From the NCBI RefSeq assembly GCF_000520955.1, contig NZ_JACC01000011.1:62001-126000 (forward strand): a DNA stretch of 64,000 nt, in the 5' to 3' direction. Positions 38,501-47,308 of the stretch are shown here, piece by piece; position 1 is the stretch's first letter, and every line of letters starts with the position of its first letter. Source of the stretch: Aquimarina pacifica (GTDB lineage: Bacteria > Bacteroidota > Bacteroidia > Flavobacteriales > Flavobacteriaceae). Made by a program: the position numbers and the translations under genes. A model generated the notes under the pieces. The model saw only the letters and a program-made list of their open reading frames with translations. It was not told the DNA's origin and searched no databases.

Positions 38501-38679
38501 GCGTTTATGTCGCAGGACAAAACTTAGCTGTAATTACTGGGTATTCAGGACTAGACCCAGAAGTAACAAGAGCGCAGAGTTTTATAAAAGGTGAAAATGC
38601 ACTAGCAACTGGTATAGATGACGGATATGCAACTCCACAACCTATTACCTTTCAGTTTGGCACCAGAATAACGTTCTAA
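35554..38679 (+). CDS. susC: SusC-like TonB-dependent outer-membrane receptor
   Basis: A 1041-residue SusC/RagA protein. The signal peptide (ALLILFFATSLYAQ) is followed by a carboxypeptidase-D-like regulatory domain (ISGKVTETDGLPMPGATILV). Next comes the TonB-box/plug start (EQVVVVGYGTQRKKDLTGAV), and then the plug motif DASAGAIYGSRASNGVIIIT. The barrel ends in aromatic ITF at the outer-membrane targeting C-terminus. It imports oligosaccharides with the SusD partner encoded 22 bases downstream. Length and domain order are normal and no N-terminal signalling extension is present. In context the cargo is likely galactosamine/galactose oligomers. Confidence 0.96.
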   Translation: MWNINYKRITGALLILFFATSLYAQETIISGKVTETDGLPMPGATILVKGTNQGVTSDFDGKYSISAGPDATTLIFSYLGFTTKEVAIDNRTTINIQLTEDTATLEQVVVVGYGTQRKKDLTGAVASIGEKELQKSPIVSLDQSLGGNVSGVFIANRGGDAASPINVRIRGVGTTGNNQPLFVVDGIPLVQTSNQTVNTSSATESNPLASMNPADIESISVLKDASAGAIYGSRASNGVIIITTKRGKQGQKTQFNYDTYTTFAQRRKFYDVLNTEQYLDFMDELGNVNFNLSQFRGAPTYDWQDAITQTGITQSHNLNINGGSEKSNFSISGGYLDQKGITLAQNFERYSFSANSDIKVGKLFKFGESISVGFTDRLVASEPGGSTTLRSALNQPFAPIFDPNGPNGYAVMNADTVGDLANGSDEPVQIVGLNDLELNETRIKTRRIIGSVYGQVELLKNLVFKTSGGIDYSTGDGEFFQNVYEFGANDANRTDISLLVKERPIELTTNLANTLTYNTTIDKHNLSLLLGHEETLFKYTKLRSQGNDLINTDVRIVNASASATSGEEADQWALRGFLGRLNYSYDDKYLLTFNIRRDETTRFSPENRADYFPSVAVGWNIANESFMDNNSLFNQLKLRGSWGVVGNQFTGANFAYLNQVVFIPGYVLGSNQDVITAPTSIVFANEDLKWEESVQSNVGLDVGLFNNKLSFTAEYYHKLTKDILVSVPLPATTGFTFPTDVNLGEVSNQGIELSFNYQDKIGDFSYNISGNFSTLKNKVESLDGNSLFADAVATTTSRTIEGEPIGQFFGYVTDGIYQNEAELAGAAPDDLAFNSDARAPGDIRFVDINNDGVINEDDRTGIGSPIPTHYYGLTIGGSYKRFDFSIFVQGVGGNDIYNYTRQQLENLNALTNKSTTILNRWSGEGTSSTIPRVDLNNANNNDRFSDRWIENGSYARLKNIQIGYTLNPDWLKKNTKDIISNIRVYVAGQNLAVITGYSGLDPEVTRAQSFIKGENALATGIDDGYATPQPITFQFGTRITF

Positions 38680-38701
38680 ATTAACTACTAATTCTAATAC
38701 G

Positions 38702-40273
38702 ATGAAAAAAATAAAAACATTCAGATTCAAATACGTTCTAGTCTTAGTTATGATAGTAGCTACAACTTCAGAATGTACTGACTTAGATTTACAACCCTTA
38801 GATGCGGTTACCGAAGAAAACTTTTTTCTTACCGAAGTTGATTTCAAAGGAGCAACACTAGCTTCTTATTCCTCAATGCAAAGTCTTTTTGCTACCACTG
38901 AACAAAATTACCCCGCTTTTAATGAGTGGTTTAAGGTCTGTTATGTCACATCTGATATGGTCAATACGTTCTCATGGAATTTTGATATTTTAAACTTTAG
39001 TAAATTTAGAGTCCTCGATACAAACCCAGGTTTTCAATACGTTTATGTAACTATCTATCAAGGAATTCATAGAGCTAACCTCGTCCTTGAGAAAATTGAT
39101 ACGGATAATGAATTGACTGCCGATGAAAAAATACTATACGAAGCAGAAGCTAAATTCTTAAGAGCATGGTTTCATTTTCAGAGCTACAAAATATGGGGAG
39201 GGCATGCTCCTTTAATGCTAGAAACCACTACGGATATTAATAACTTGGTTGTAGGAAATTCTACCCCAGAAGCAACAATAACAGCTATTTTAGAAGATTT
39301 TTCTTTTGCTAGCGCCAATCTTCCTACATCTTGGGATGACAGTAATCTGGGAAGAGCAACTGCTTGGACAGCAAAATCATATCTAGGTAAAACTCATTTG
39401 TACAACAAAGATTTCGAAAGAGCATTGCCAGAATTTCAGGATGTGTACAATAATGGTCCATATAGCTTAATGCCTACTTACGATGAGGTTTTTGATGTTA
39501 GCCAAGAAAATAATTCTGAATCAATTTTCGAAATTCAATTCGCAGGTGCCGCAGATGATAATGGCTGGGTTTTAGATGATTTCCACCCAGAGAATTTTAA
39601 AGCTACACAAGGGTTTAATAGAGAATCTGATATTGGAATATGGAGCTACAAATACAAACCTTCTCCCAAATACTTCGAAGTTTCTGAGGACGATGACCCT
39701 AGAGTAGCAACCAATATTTATCAGTTAGGAGACACTTACTATACTGCTTTTGAGTCATATACACTAGAATGGATTGATCAATCAGATGGGACCACAAATA
39801 CACTTATTAAAAAGTACCGCGGCGAAAATGTTCCAAAAATGGCTCCTAGTAATGGCGCTGTAGATTACAACAATGAACGTATATTTCGTTTTGCAGACCT
39901 TATATTAATGTATGCCGAAACCTTAATAGAAACGGGCGGAGATACAGGTCTTGCTACGAATTTGATAAATGAAGTTCGTCTGCGGTCATATCCTACTGCT
40001 ACTCCTATTGCAAGCGGATTATCAACCGGAGATCTTACAGATGCATTGCGATTAGAAAGAGGGTTAGAATTATTTTTTGAAGGACACCGATATTTTGATC
40101 TTGTACGTTGGGGCATTGCCCAAGAAACATTTGATGCTATTGATGCAACAGAAGATCCTAATGCCGTAATTACACATTCTTGGGGCACAAGAACCGCAAA
40201 TGGGTTATTTCCTATTCCGCAAACCGAAATCGATAAAAGTGGAGGAGTACTAACTCAGATACCTGGATTATAA
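38702..40273 (+). CDS. susD: SusD/RagB glycan-binding lipoprotein
   Basis: A 523-residue surface lipoprotein. The signal peptide ends at Cys25 (VATTSEC). SusD motifs are visible: LDLQPLDAVTEENFF at the N-terminus, EAKFLRAWFHFQSYKIWG in the TPR core, RFADLILMYAETLIETGG and the C-terminal LRLERGLELFFEGHRYFDLV. It forms the lid on the SusC barrel and captures the glycan. A strong hairpin follows the gene. Confidence 0.96.
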   Translation: MKKIKTFRFKYVLVLVMIVATTSECTDLDLQPLDAVTEENFFLTEVDFKGATLASYSSMQSLFATTEQNYPAFNEWFKVCYVTSDMVNTFSWNFDILNFSKFRVLDTNPGFQYVYVTIYQGIHRANLVLEKIDTDNELTADEKILYEAEAKFLRAWFHFQSYKIWGGHAPLMLETTTDINNLVVGNSTPEATITAILEDFSFASANLPTSWDDSNLGRATAWTAKSYLGKTHLYNKDFERALPEFQDVYNNGPYSLMPTYDEVFDVSQENNSESIFEIQFAGAADDNGWVLDDFHPENFKATQGFNRESDIGIWSYKYKPSPKYFEVSEDDDPRVATNIYQLGDTYYTAFESYTLEWIDQSDGTTNTLIKKYRGENVPKMAPSNGAVDYNNERIFRFADLILMYAETLIETGGDTGLATNLINEVRLRSYPTATPIASGLSTGDLTDALRLERGLELFFEGHRYFDLVRWGIAQETFDAIDATEDPNAVITHSWGTRTANGLFPIPQTEIDKSGGVLTQIPGL

Positions 40274-40308
40274 AAAATGAAATGAATTAGCACGTAGTTT
40301 TGTTTTTG

Positions 40309-40362
40309 AAGACATCTTTGCTCTGGTTCATCATATTATCCAGACAAAGATGTCTTTGTTTT
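40309..40362 (+). terminator. hairpin terminator or attenuator after susD
   Basis: A perfect 12-bp stem (aagacatctttg 40309-40320 with 40345-40356) is extended inward by CTCTGG/CCAGA with one bulge, and a T-rich tail follows. It lies 36 bases after the susD stop. Since the next genes are co-oriented with no clear promoter, it may reduce and not abolish read-through. Confidence 0.8.
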
Positions 40363-40453
40363 CTATAACCTATGTCAAAACCTAACTCATCTCTAGTATT
40401 AAAAAAGAATATGGTATTTTAGACTTACACATCAATTTTAAACAGTATATCAC

Positions 40454-43400
40454 ATGATGTTTCTTTTAAAATTTAAGAATTTTTTTTTAATTGCTTTTTC
40501 ATGCTCCTTTCTTAGTATTACTATTGGGTGTGATCAAGAAAAGAGAGAGACGCTTTTTACACTGCTCAAACCTAATGAGACGGGTATCACTTTCCAAAAT
40601 AAACTTTCTTTTGATGATTCCTTAAACATTCTAGATTTCGAATACATGTTTAATGGAGGGGGTGTTGCCATCCTAGACGCTAATATTGATGGTTTACCCG
40701 ATATTTATTTTACGGGAAATCAGGTGTCTAATAGACTTTACATCAATAAAGGGAATTTTTCTTTTGAAGACAAAACTGATTTTTCGAATACCAGCAGTAC
40801 AGGATGGTCTAACGGTGTCTCTATAACTGATATCAATCAGGACAACTTACCCGATATTTATGTTTGTAAAGGAGGTCCAAGAGGATCTTCGACAAAGGAC
40901 ATGGCTAATTTACTTTTTGTAAATAATGGAGATGGCACCTTTAGCGAAGAAGCTAAAAAGTATAAGATTGATGATGCTGGTTATAGCATTCAGGCGATTT
41001 TCTTTGATTACAACAAAGATGGACATAAAGATCTATATGTTTTAACCAATGCGCTAGTTGCTTTTAACAGAAATAATTCTAGACCAAAAAAACAAAATGG
41101 AGAAGCCGCAAGTACCGATCGATTATATAAAAATAATGGAGATGGCACATTTACTAATGTATCTCATGAAGCTGGTATTCTAATTGAAGGATTCGGACTG
41201 GGAGTTTCGATTTGTGATATAAATAATGATGGATGGCTAGATATATACGTGTCTAATGATTTTCTCACCAACGATATTCTTTATATCAATAATAGTGACG
41301 GTACCTTTACCAATAAAATCGGTAATTACATACGCCACCAAAGTTATAACGGAATGGGGTTAGATATTGCTGATATAAACAATGACATGTTATCAGATAT
41401 AATAGTTCTAGACATGCTCCCTAAGGACAATGCTCGTCTTAAACAGACAGTTGGGTATTTTAGTTATGATAAATTTGTTCTTAACACTCAATATGGCTAC
41501 CAACCCCAATTTGTACGCAATACGCTACAAATAAATAACGGAAATGGGTCTTTTAGTGAGATAGGGCAGCTTTCTGGAATACATAACACGGATTGGAGCT
41601 GGGCTCCCCTTATAGCCGATTTTAATAATGACGGGTGGAAAGACATATACATAACTAACGGCTATAGAAGAGATGTTACTAATCTTGATTTTATTAATTA
41701 TGGAAGAGAATCCTCAAAAATGGGAACACGAGAAGCCATAAAAAAACAAAAACTCGATAAATTAAAGACACTCCCTGAAGTAAAACTATCGAACTATATG
41801 TTCGAAAATGATAAGACCCTACGCTTCAACTCTGTAAGTAAGGATTGGGGACTTTATCACCCAAGTTACTCTAATGGCGCAGCATATGCAGATTTAGATA
41901 ACGATGGTGACCTAGATATTATCGTAAATAACATTGATGACCCTGCTTTTATTTTCGAAAATAACACAACCAAAGTAAAGAAGGATACACTAATTTCTAA
42001 CAACTATTTAAGAATCCAACTAAAAGGAAACATCAATCCAGAAGGCACTCAAGTTTTTTTATACGACAGCACATCTATTCAACATCAAATATTTTCAACG
42101 ACGCGGGGATATTTATCCTCTGTAGAAAACCGCATTCATTTTGGATTAGGGAAATCTTCTAAAATTGATTCTGTTAAGATTATCTGGCCTGATGAGAAAT
42201 CGCAAATCTTGACTAATATAAATGCCAACCAAGAATTAGAAGCTCAGTACGCAAGTGCCGTCTTACCAAAAGCTTCATTCAAAAATACCCAAGCACCCAT
42301 TTTCGTGAAAACCCATGATTCTTTAGGCATTACCTACATGCATACCGAAGATGAATATGTTGATTTTAAAAAACAACCCCTAGTACAACAAATGCACTCA
42401 AGACTTGGTCCCGGCATGGCTGTTGGTGATATCAATGGAGATCAACTAGAAGATTTCTTTGTTGGTAATGCCTCAGGAAAATCTGGTAGTTTTTTTATTC
42501 AACAGCGAGATCATTCTTTTATAGAACAGAAATTAGACATAGACATTAATTCTGACGACATGGGATCTTTATTACTCGACATAGATAATGATAATGATCT
42601 AGATTTAGTCATTGTAGGTGGCGGAATTACAAATACTTCCAAAGTAGACACATACAATACAACATTATACCTAAATAATGGTCAAGGCCATTTTACCGAA
42701 AAGGAAAAACACAACAATAGTGCTAGTGGTTCGGTTATCACCGCTGCCGATTATGACAGAGACGGAGATTTAGATTTCTTTATTGGCAATCGAATCTCAC
42801 CAGGAGAATACCCCAAAACATCTTCGAGTGTACTTCTCAAAAATCAAAATGGTAATTTTATAAATACCACCCAAGAAGATTTTGACGGAGAAATGCCATT
42901 CGGAATGGTCAGTGCTGCCATATGGACAGATTTTGATAACGACCATTGGATTGATTTAATAGTTACCGGAGAATTTATGGAAATCAAATTCTTTAAAAAT
43001 TATAAAGGAAAACTGAAAGACATTTCAAAAAACACAGGACTAAAACATACCTCGGGTTGGTGGAACAGTATTATCGCAGGAGATTTTGACACCGATGGTG
43101 ATATGGATTATATAGTAGGCAACTTAGGTTATAACAGCAACCTAATCGCATCCCCATCAGAACCCGTTACGCTATATGCTAAAGATTTTGACAATAACGG
43201 ATCTATTGACCCAATATTGACCTGCTATAGAGAAGGTACAGAACAAATAATATACTCTCGTGATTTGCTAATTCAGCAGATTAACGCTATGCGAGGTCGT
43301 TTTAAAACTTTTGAATCCTATGCAACAACATCGTTCCAAAACTCTTTTCTCCCTAAAGAAATAAAAAACAGTCAAATCCTAAAAGCCAATAACTTTTCTA

Positions 43401-43990
43401 CCTCTTATTTTGAAAATTTAGGGAACGGAAAATTTGATCAAAAACCCCTACCGATTCAAGCTCAATTCGCTCCTGTTTACGGAATGCTTACAGACGATGT
43501 AAACCATGACAATAATCTAGATGTTATCCTAACAGGAAATATGTATAGCACAGAAGTTCTTACCGGACAATACGATGCATTTACAGGACTTGTTCTTTTG
43601 GGAGATGGAAATGGTAATTTTAAAGTAACGCCTTCTTATAAAAGCGGACTCGCCATTATGGGTGATGCAAAATCAGCAACAAAACTTACGCTCCAGAATA
43701 ATACAAAGCTTTATCTTTTTTCTCAAAATTCAGGGAAATTACAATCCTACACTTTATCCAAAAAAAACAAAAAACAAATAACAGTCACTCCCAAAAACAA
43801 CGAATACTATGCGATAGTATACCGAAAAAACAAATCCAGATATAGACATGAGTTTCATTATGGTGATGGGTACTTAAGCCAGTCAACACGGCATTTACAA
43901 CTAAACAAAACCATTGTTGATTCTATAAAACTTGTCTCATATCAAGGAAAAGAAAGAATACTTCGCTTTAATACTAGTAACCTACCATGA
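40454..43990 (+). CDS. FG-GAP/VCBS repeat lipoprotein with ASPIC/UnbV domain (1)
   Basis: A 1178-residue surface lipoprotein (signal ending SITIGC). It carries many calcium-binding FG-GAP blades such as GVAILDANIDGLPDIYFTGN, ISICDINNDGWLDIYVSNDF-like and AYADLDNDGDLDIIVNNID. An ASPIC/UnbV segment lies mid-chain (NPEGTQVFLY...YLSSVENRIHFGLGKSSKID). These form extracellular beta-propellers and often sit beside SusCD pairs, with probable glycan or protein binding. Its last 4 bases overlap the next gene, a paralogue with the same layout. Confidence 0.9.
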   Translation: MMFLLKFKNFFLIAFSCSFLSITIGCDQEKRETLFTLLKPNETGITFQNKLSFDDSLNILDFEYMFNGGGVAILDANIDGLPDIYFTGNQVSNRLYINKGNFSFEDKTDFSNTSSTGWSNGVSITDINQDNLPDIYVCKGGPRGSSTKDMANLLFVNNGDGTFSEEAKKYKIDDAGYSIQAIFFDYNKDGHKDLYVLTNALVAFNRNNSRPKKQNGEAASTDRLYKNNGDGTFTNVSHEAGILIEGFGLGVSICDINNDGWLDIYVSNDFLTNDILYINNSDGTFTNKIGNYIRHQSYNGMGLDIADINNDMLSDIIVLDMLPKDNARLKQTVGYFSYDKFVLNTQYGYQPQFVRNTLQINNGNGSFSEIGQLSGIHNTDWSWAPLIADFNNDGWKDIYITNGYRRDVTNLDFINYGRESSKMGTREAIKKQKLDKLKTLPEVKLSNYMFENDKTLRFNSVSKDWGLYHPSYSNGAAYADLDNDGDLDIIVNNIDDPAFIFENNTTKVKKDTLISNNYLRIQLKGNINPEGTQVFLYDSTSIQHQIFSTTRGYLSSVENRIHFGLGKSSKIDSVKIIWPDEKSQILTNINANQELEAQYASAVLPKASFKNTQAPIFVKTHDSLGITYMHTEDEYVDFKKQPLVQQMHSRLGPGMAVGDINGDQLEDFFVGNASGKSGSFFIQQRDHSFIEQKLDIDINSDDMGSLLLDIDNDNDLDLVIVGGGITNTSKVDTYNTTLYLNNGQGHFTEKEKHNNSASGSVITAADYDRDGDLDFFIGNRISPGEYPKTSSSVLLKNQNGNFINTTQEDFDGEMPFGMVSAAIWTDFDNDHWIDLIVTGEFMEIKFFKNYKGKLKDISKNTGLKHTSGWWNSIIAGDFDTDGDMDYIVGNLGYNSNLIASPSEPVTLYAKDFDNNGSIDPILTCYREGTEQIIYSRDLLIQQINAMRGRFKTFESYATTSFQNSFLPKEIKNSQILKANNFSTSYFENLGNGKFDQKPLPIQAQFAPVYGMLTDDVNHDNNLDVILTGNMYSTEVLTGQYDAFTGLVLLGDGNGNFKVTPSYKSGLAIMGDAKSATKLTLQNNTKLYLFSQNSGKLQSYTLSKKNKKQITVTPKNNEYYAIVYRKNKSRYRHEFHYGDGYLSQSTRHLQLNKTIVDSIKLVSYQGKERILRFNTSNLP

Positions 43991-46900
43991 AATATCATAT
44001 AACACCATATTTGTATTTTTTACTTACCCTTTTATTTACTTCTTGTAAAAATCAGGATACTCTATTTACGGCTATGGATTCTTCATACACCCACATAAAC
44101 TTTTCTAATAATATCGAAGAAGATGAAGAAAATAATATGTTTAATTTTATGAATATTTACACGGGTGCGGGTATTGGCGTAGGGGACATTAATAATGATG
44201 GACTTGTTGATTTATTTTTCTCCGGAAATCTGGTATCAGATGCATTATATCTCAATACAGGTGATTTTAAATTTAAAGACATATCCCAAAACGCAGGGCT
44301 CACTATTAATCGATGGAGCTCTGGGGTAAGTATGGTAGACATTAATCAAGATGGTTGGTTAGATATATACGTATCTGTATCCGGAAATAGCAAATACAAA
44401 GAGACCAATAATCTACTATACATTAATCAAAAAAACAATACTTTTAAAGAAATGGCAGCTGCTTATGGTCTCAATGATCCTGCACAATCTACGCAATCTG
44501 CATTCTTTGATTATGATCGCGATGGAGATTTAGACATGTTTCTTATCATCAACCCCGTAGATTATTCGTTATCTAGTGTAAATAGAATACGTCCCCGAAA
44601 AATAAATGGTGAAGCAAAAAGTACAGACAGATTATATCGCAATAACGGGGACAACACCTTTACAGATGTATCAGCCGAATCGGGCATTCTTATCGAAGGC
44701 TACAGCCTGGGACTTGGTATTAATGATATCAATAATGATGGCTGGCCAGATGTATACATATCAAATGATTTTTTAACTAACGACATAATGTATATTAATA
44801 ATGGAAACGGTACATTCTCAGATCAATCTCACCATTGGCTAAAACATACAAGCTTTGCTGGAATGGGTAATGATTTATCCGACATCAATAATGATGGATT
44901 AACAGATATAATGGTTATGGATATGTTACCAGAAGATAACAAACGGCAAAAAATGATTATCCCGGCTAGTAGCTATAATAAATTTAAGTTATTAAATCAA
45001 AAATCCTATCAGAAACAATACACACGCAATACATTACAACTTAATCATGGTAACAATTCGTTTAGCGAAATCGGCTTTCTATCTGGTATAAGCAATACCG
45101 ATTGGAGCTGGAGCATCTTATCAGCAGACTATGACAATGATGGTGCTAAGGACATCTTTATTACCAATGGTTTTCGCCGTGATCTAGGAGACTTAGATTA
45201 TATTCATTACCAACAAAAGACCTCTAACCCTTTTGGAACCGATGCCTCTAAAAAAGAAAACAAATTAAAAGCTATTAAAGAAATGCCTAGTGCTGCAATT
45301 CCTAATTACTTTTTCAAAAATAATAATGACCTTACTTTTACCAACACATCACAAGCATGGGGAATCACTAAACCTGATCTTTCTAGTGGAGCCGTATATG
45401 CAGACCTAGATAATGATGGAGACCTAGATCTGGTTGTCAATACAATTAATTCTAAAGCCACCGTATTACGCAATAATAGTGAGCAATTAGCAAACACCAA
45501 TTTTATAAAAATCAAACTTATAGGCGCCATAAATAATTGTAACGGTATTGGCTCAAAAATAAGAGTTAGTAATCAAGGGAAGCATCAATATTATCAGCAC
45601 TATCTCAGTAGGGGTTACGAATCAAGCGTTGACCATTTCATTCATTTCGGAATTAGCAATGCAAAGACAATTGATAGTATTAATATCACTTGGCCAGACC
45701 AAAAAACAGAAACGATTTACAATCCAGCAATCAATACCTTGATTGTAATTGATCATAAAAATGCTGAACCTCAAAAATTAATAAAAGCAAATGAATTTCC
45801 TGAAACATCTAAAAAACTTTTTGAGGAGGTAGCTAGACAAAAAGACGCTCAATTCACTCATAAAGAAAATGAATTTATTGATTTTAGGTTACAACCTCTT
45901 CTCCCCCACATGCATTCAAAACTCGGCCCTAAACTGGCTGTAGGAGATTGTAACGGAGACGGCTTAGAAGATTTTTATGTAGGAGGAGCCAAGGGATATA
46001 GCGGGACCTTCTTTCTACAAAACGAACTTGGAGGTTTTGATCAAAAAACACTCGACCTCGATATTGATCAAGAAGACGTTGATGCCCTTCTTTTTGATGC
46101 CGACAATGATAATGATCTTGACCTCTATGTGGTAAGTGGTGGAACCGAATATCCAAAAAACAGTACGGCCTATCAAGATCGACTGTACCTAAACGATGGG
46201 TTAGGAAATTTTAGCAACAGTAAAAACAATATATTACCCAAAATAACTTCATCAGGATCAACTGTAAAAGCTTGTGACTATGATAATGATGGGGACCTAG
46301 ACCTTTTCGTAGGCGGAAGAATTGTACCAGGCTCCTATCCTATGCCACCTCAAAGCTTTCTCCTCAATAATTCAAATGGGATATTTACAGATGTTACAGA
46401 AATTGCTTGTAAAACACTCAAAAAAAGTGGGATGATCACTTCTGTACTTTGGACTGATTTTGACAATGACTCCAAAATAGACCTTATGCTAGCAGGAGAG
46501 TTTATGCCGATTCGTTACTTCAAAAATAAGGGAACAACCTTCACAGAAATTACAAAAAAAGCGAATTTAAGCCCTTCACAAGGTTGGTGGAATAGTCTGG
46601 CAGAAGGAGATTTTGATAATGATGGAGATACCGATTATTTAGCAGGAAACCTAGGTATGAATAGCAGATACAAAGCAACTCCCGAGGAACCATTATGTAT
46701 ATACGCTAGTGATTATGACAAAAATGGCAGTATCGACCCTGTGCTTTGTTTTTACATTCAAAATAAAAATTACCCTGCTGCCCCAAGAGATTTGATGATT
46801 AGTCAAATAAATTCAATGCGAGGAAGATTCAAAACATATAAAGAGTACGCCGCTGTTACCTTAGAAGAAGCCTTTCTTCCAAAAGAATTAGAAGAAGCCC

Positions 46901-47295
46901 ATGTTGTAAAAAGTGAAACATTCTATAGTTCCTATATCGAAAACCTAGGAAACAATACCTTCAAATTACATCGACTACCCACAGTAGCCCAGTTTGCTCC
47001 TATCAACGCTATTCAAGTTATGGATATTAACGGAGACCATAATTTGGATGCTCTGGTTGTAGGCAATAATTTATCAGTTGACGCCTCTGTAGGTGATTAT
47101 AATGCTATGATTGGACTTTCTCTCATGGGTGACGGAAACGGAAATTTCGAACCCATTTTGGGTAATAAAACTGGTTTTTTTGTAGATTCAGATGCCAAAG
47201 ATATTGCCACGATACATACAAAAACAAAGGACACCTTATTACTAGTAAGCTCAAACTCAGACATGCTTAAAATTTTTAAAAAGAATGATAATTAG
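43987..47295 (+). CDS. FG-GAP/VCBS repeat lipoprotein with ASPIC/UnbV domain (2)
   Basis: An 1102-residue paralogue of the preceding protein, started at ATG in an ATGA overlap. The lipoprotein signal ends at LLFTSC. The same blade pattern recurs (GVGDINNDGLVDLFFSGNL; YADLDNDGDLDLVVNTIN), as does the UnbV segment (CNGIGSKIRVSNQGK...GYESSVDHFIHFGI). Shared motifs such as NTDWSWSILSADYDNDG and INSMRGRFKTYKEYA align with the first copy over the whole length, so this is an ancient tandem duplication. The two may act as a heteromeric surface complex. Confidence 0.9.
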   Translation: MKYHITPYLYFLLTLLFTSCKNQDTLFTAMDSSYTHINFSNNIEEDEENNMFNFMNIYTGAGIGVGDINNDGLVDLFFSGNLVSDALYLNTGDFKFKDISQNAGLTINRWSSGVSMVDINQDGWLDIYVSVSGNSKYKETNNLLYINQKNNTFKEMAAAYGLNDPAQSTQSAFFDYDRDGDLDMFLIINPVDYSLSSVNRIRPRKINGEAKSTDRLYRNNGDNTFTDVSAESGILIEGYSLGLGINDINNDGWPDVYISNDFLTNDIMYINNGNGTFSDQSHHWLKHTSFAGMGNDLSDINNDGLTDIMVMDMLPEDNKRQKMIIPASSYNKFKLLNQKSYQKQYTRNTLQLNHGNNSFSEIGFLSGISNTDWSWSILSADYDNDGAKDIFITNGFRRDLGDLDYIHYQQKTSNPFGTDASKKENKLKAIKEMPSAAIPNYFFKNNNDLTFTNTSQAWGITKPDLSSGAVYADLDNDGDLDLVVNTINSKATVLRNNSEQLANTNFIKIKLIGAINNCNGIGSKIRVSNQGKHQYYQHYLSRGYESSVDHFIHFGISNAKTIDSINITWPDQKTETIYNPAINTLIVIDHKNAEPQKLIKANEFPETSKKLFEEVARQKDAQFTHKENEFIDFRLQPLLPHMHSKLGPKLAVGDCNGDGLEDFYVGGAKGYSGTFFLQNELGGFDQKTLDLDIDQEDVDALLFDADNDNDLDLYVVSGGTEYPKNSTAYQDRLYLNDGLGNFSNSKNNILPKITSSGSTVKACDYDNDGDLDLFVGGRIVPGSYPMPPQSFLLNNSNGIFTDVTEIACKTLKKSGMITSVLWTDFDNDSKIDLMLAGEFMPIRYFKNKGTTFTEITKKANLSPSQGWWNSLAEGDFDNDGDTDYLAGNLGMNSRYKATPEEPLCIYASDYDKNGSIDPVLCFYIQNKNYPAAPRDLMISQINSMRGRFKTYKEYAAVTLEEAFLPKELEEAHVVKSETFYSSYIENLGNNTFKLHRLPTVAQFAPINAIQVMDINGDHNLDALVVGNNLSVDASVGDYNAMIGLSLMGDGNGNFEPILGNKTGFFVDSDAKDIATIHTKTKDTLLLVSSNSDMLKIFKKNDN

Positions 47296-47308
47296 AAAAG
47301 TATCACTA

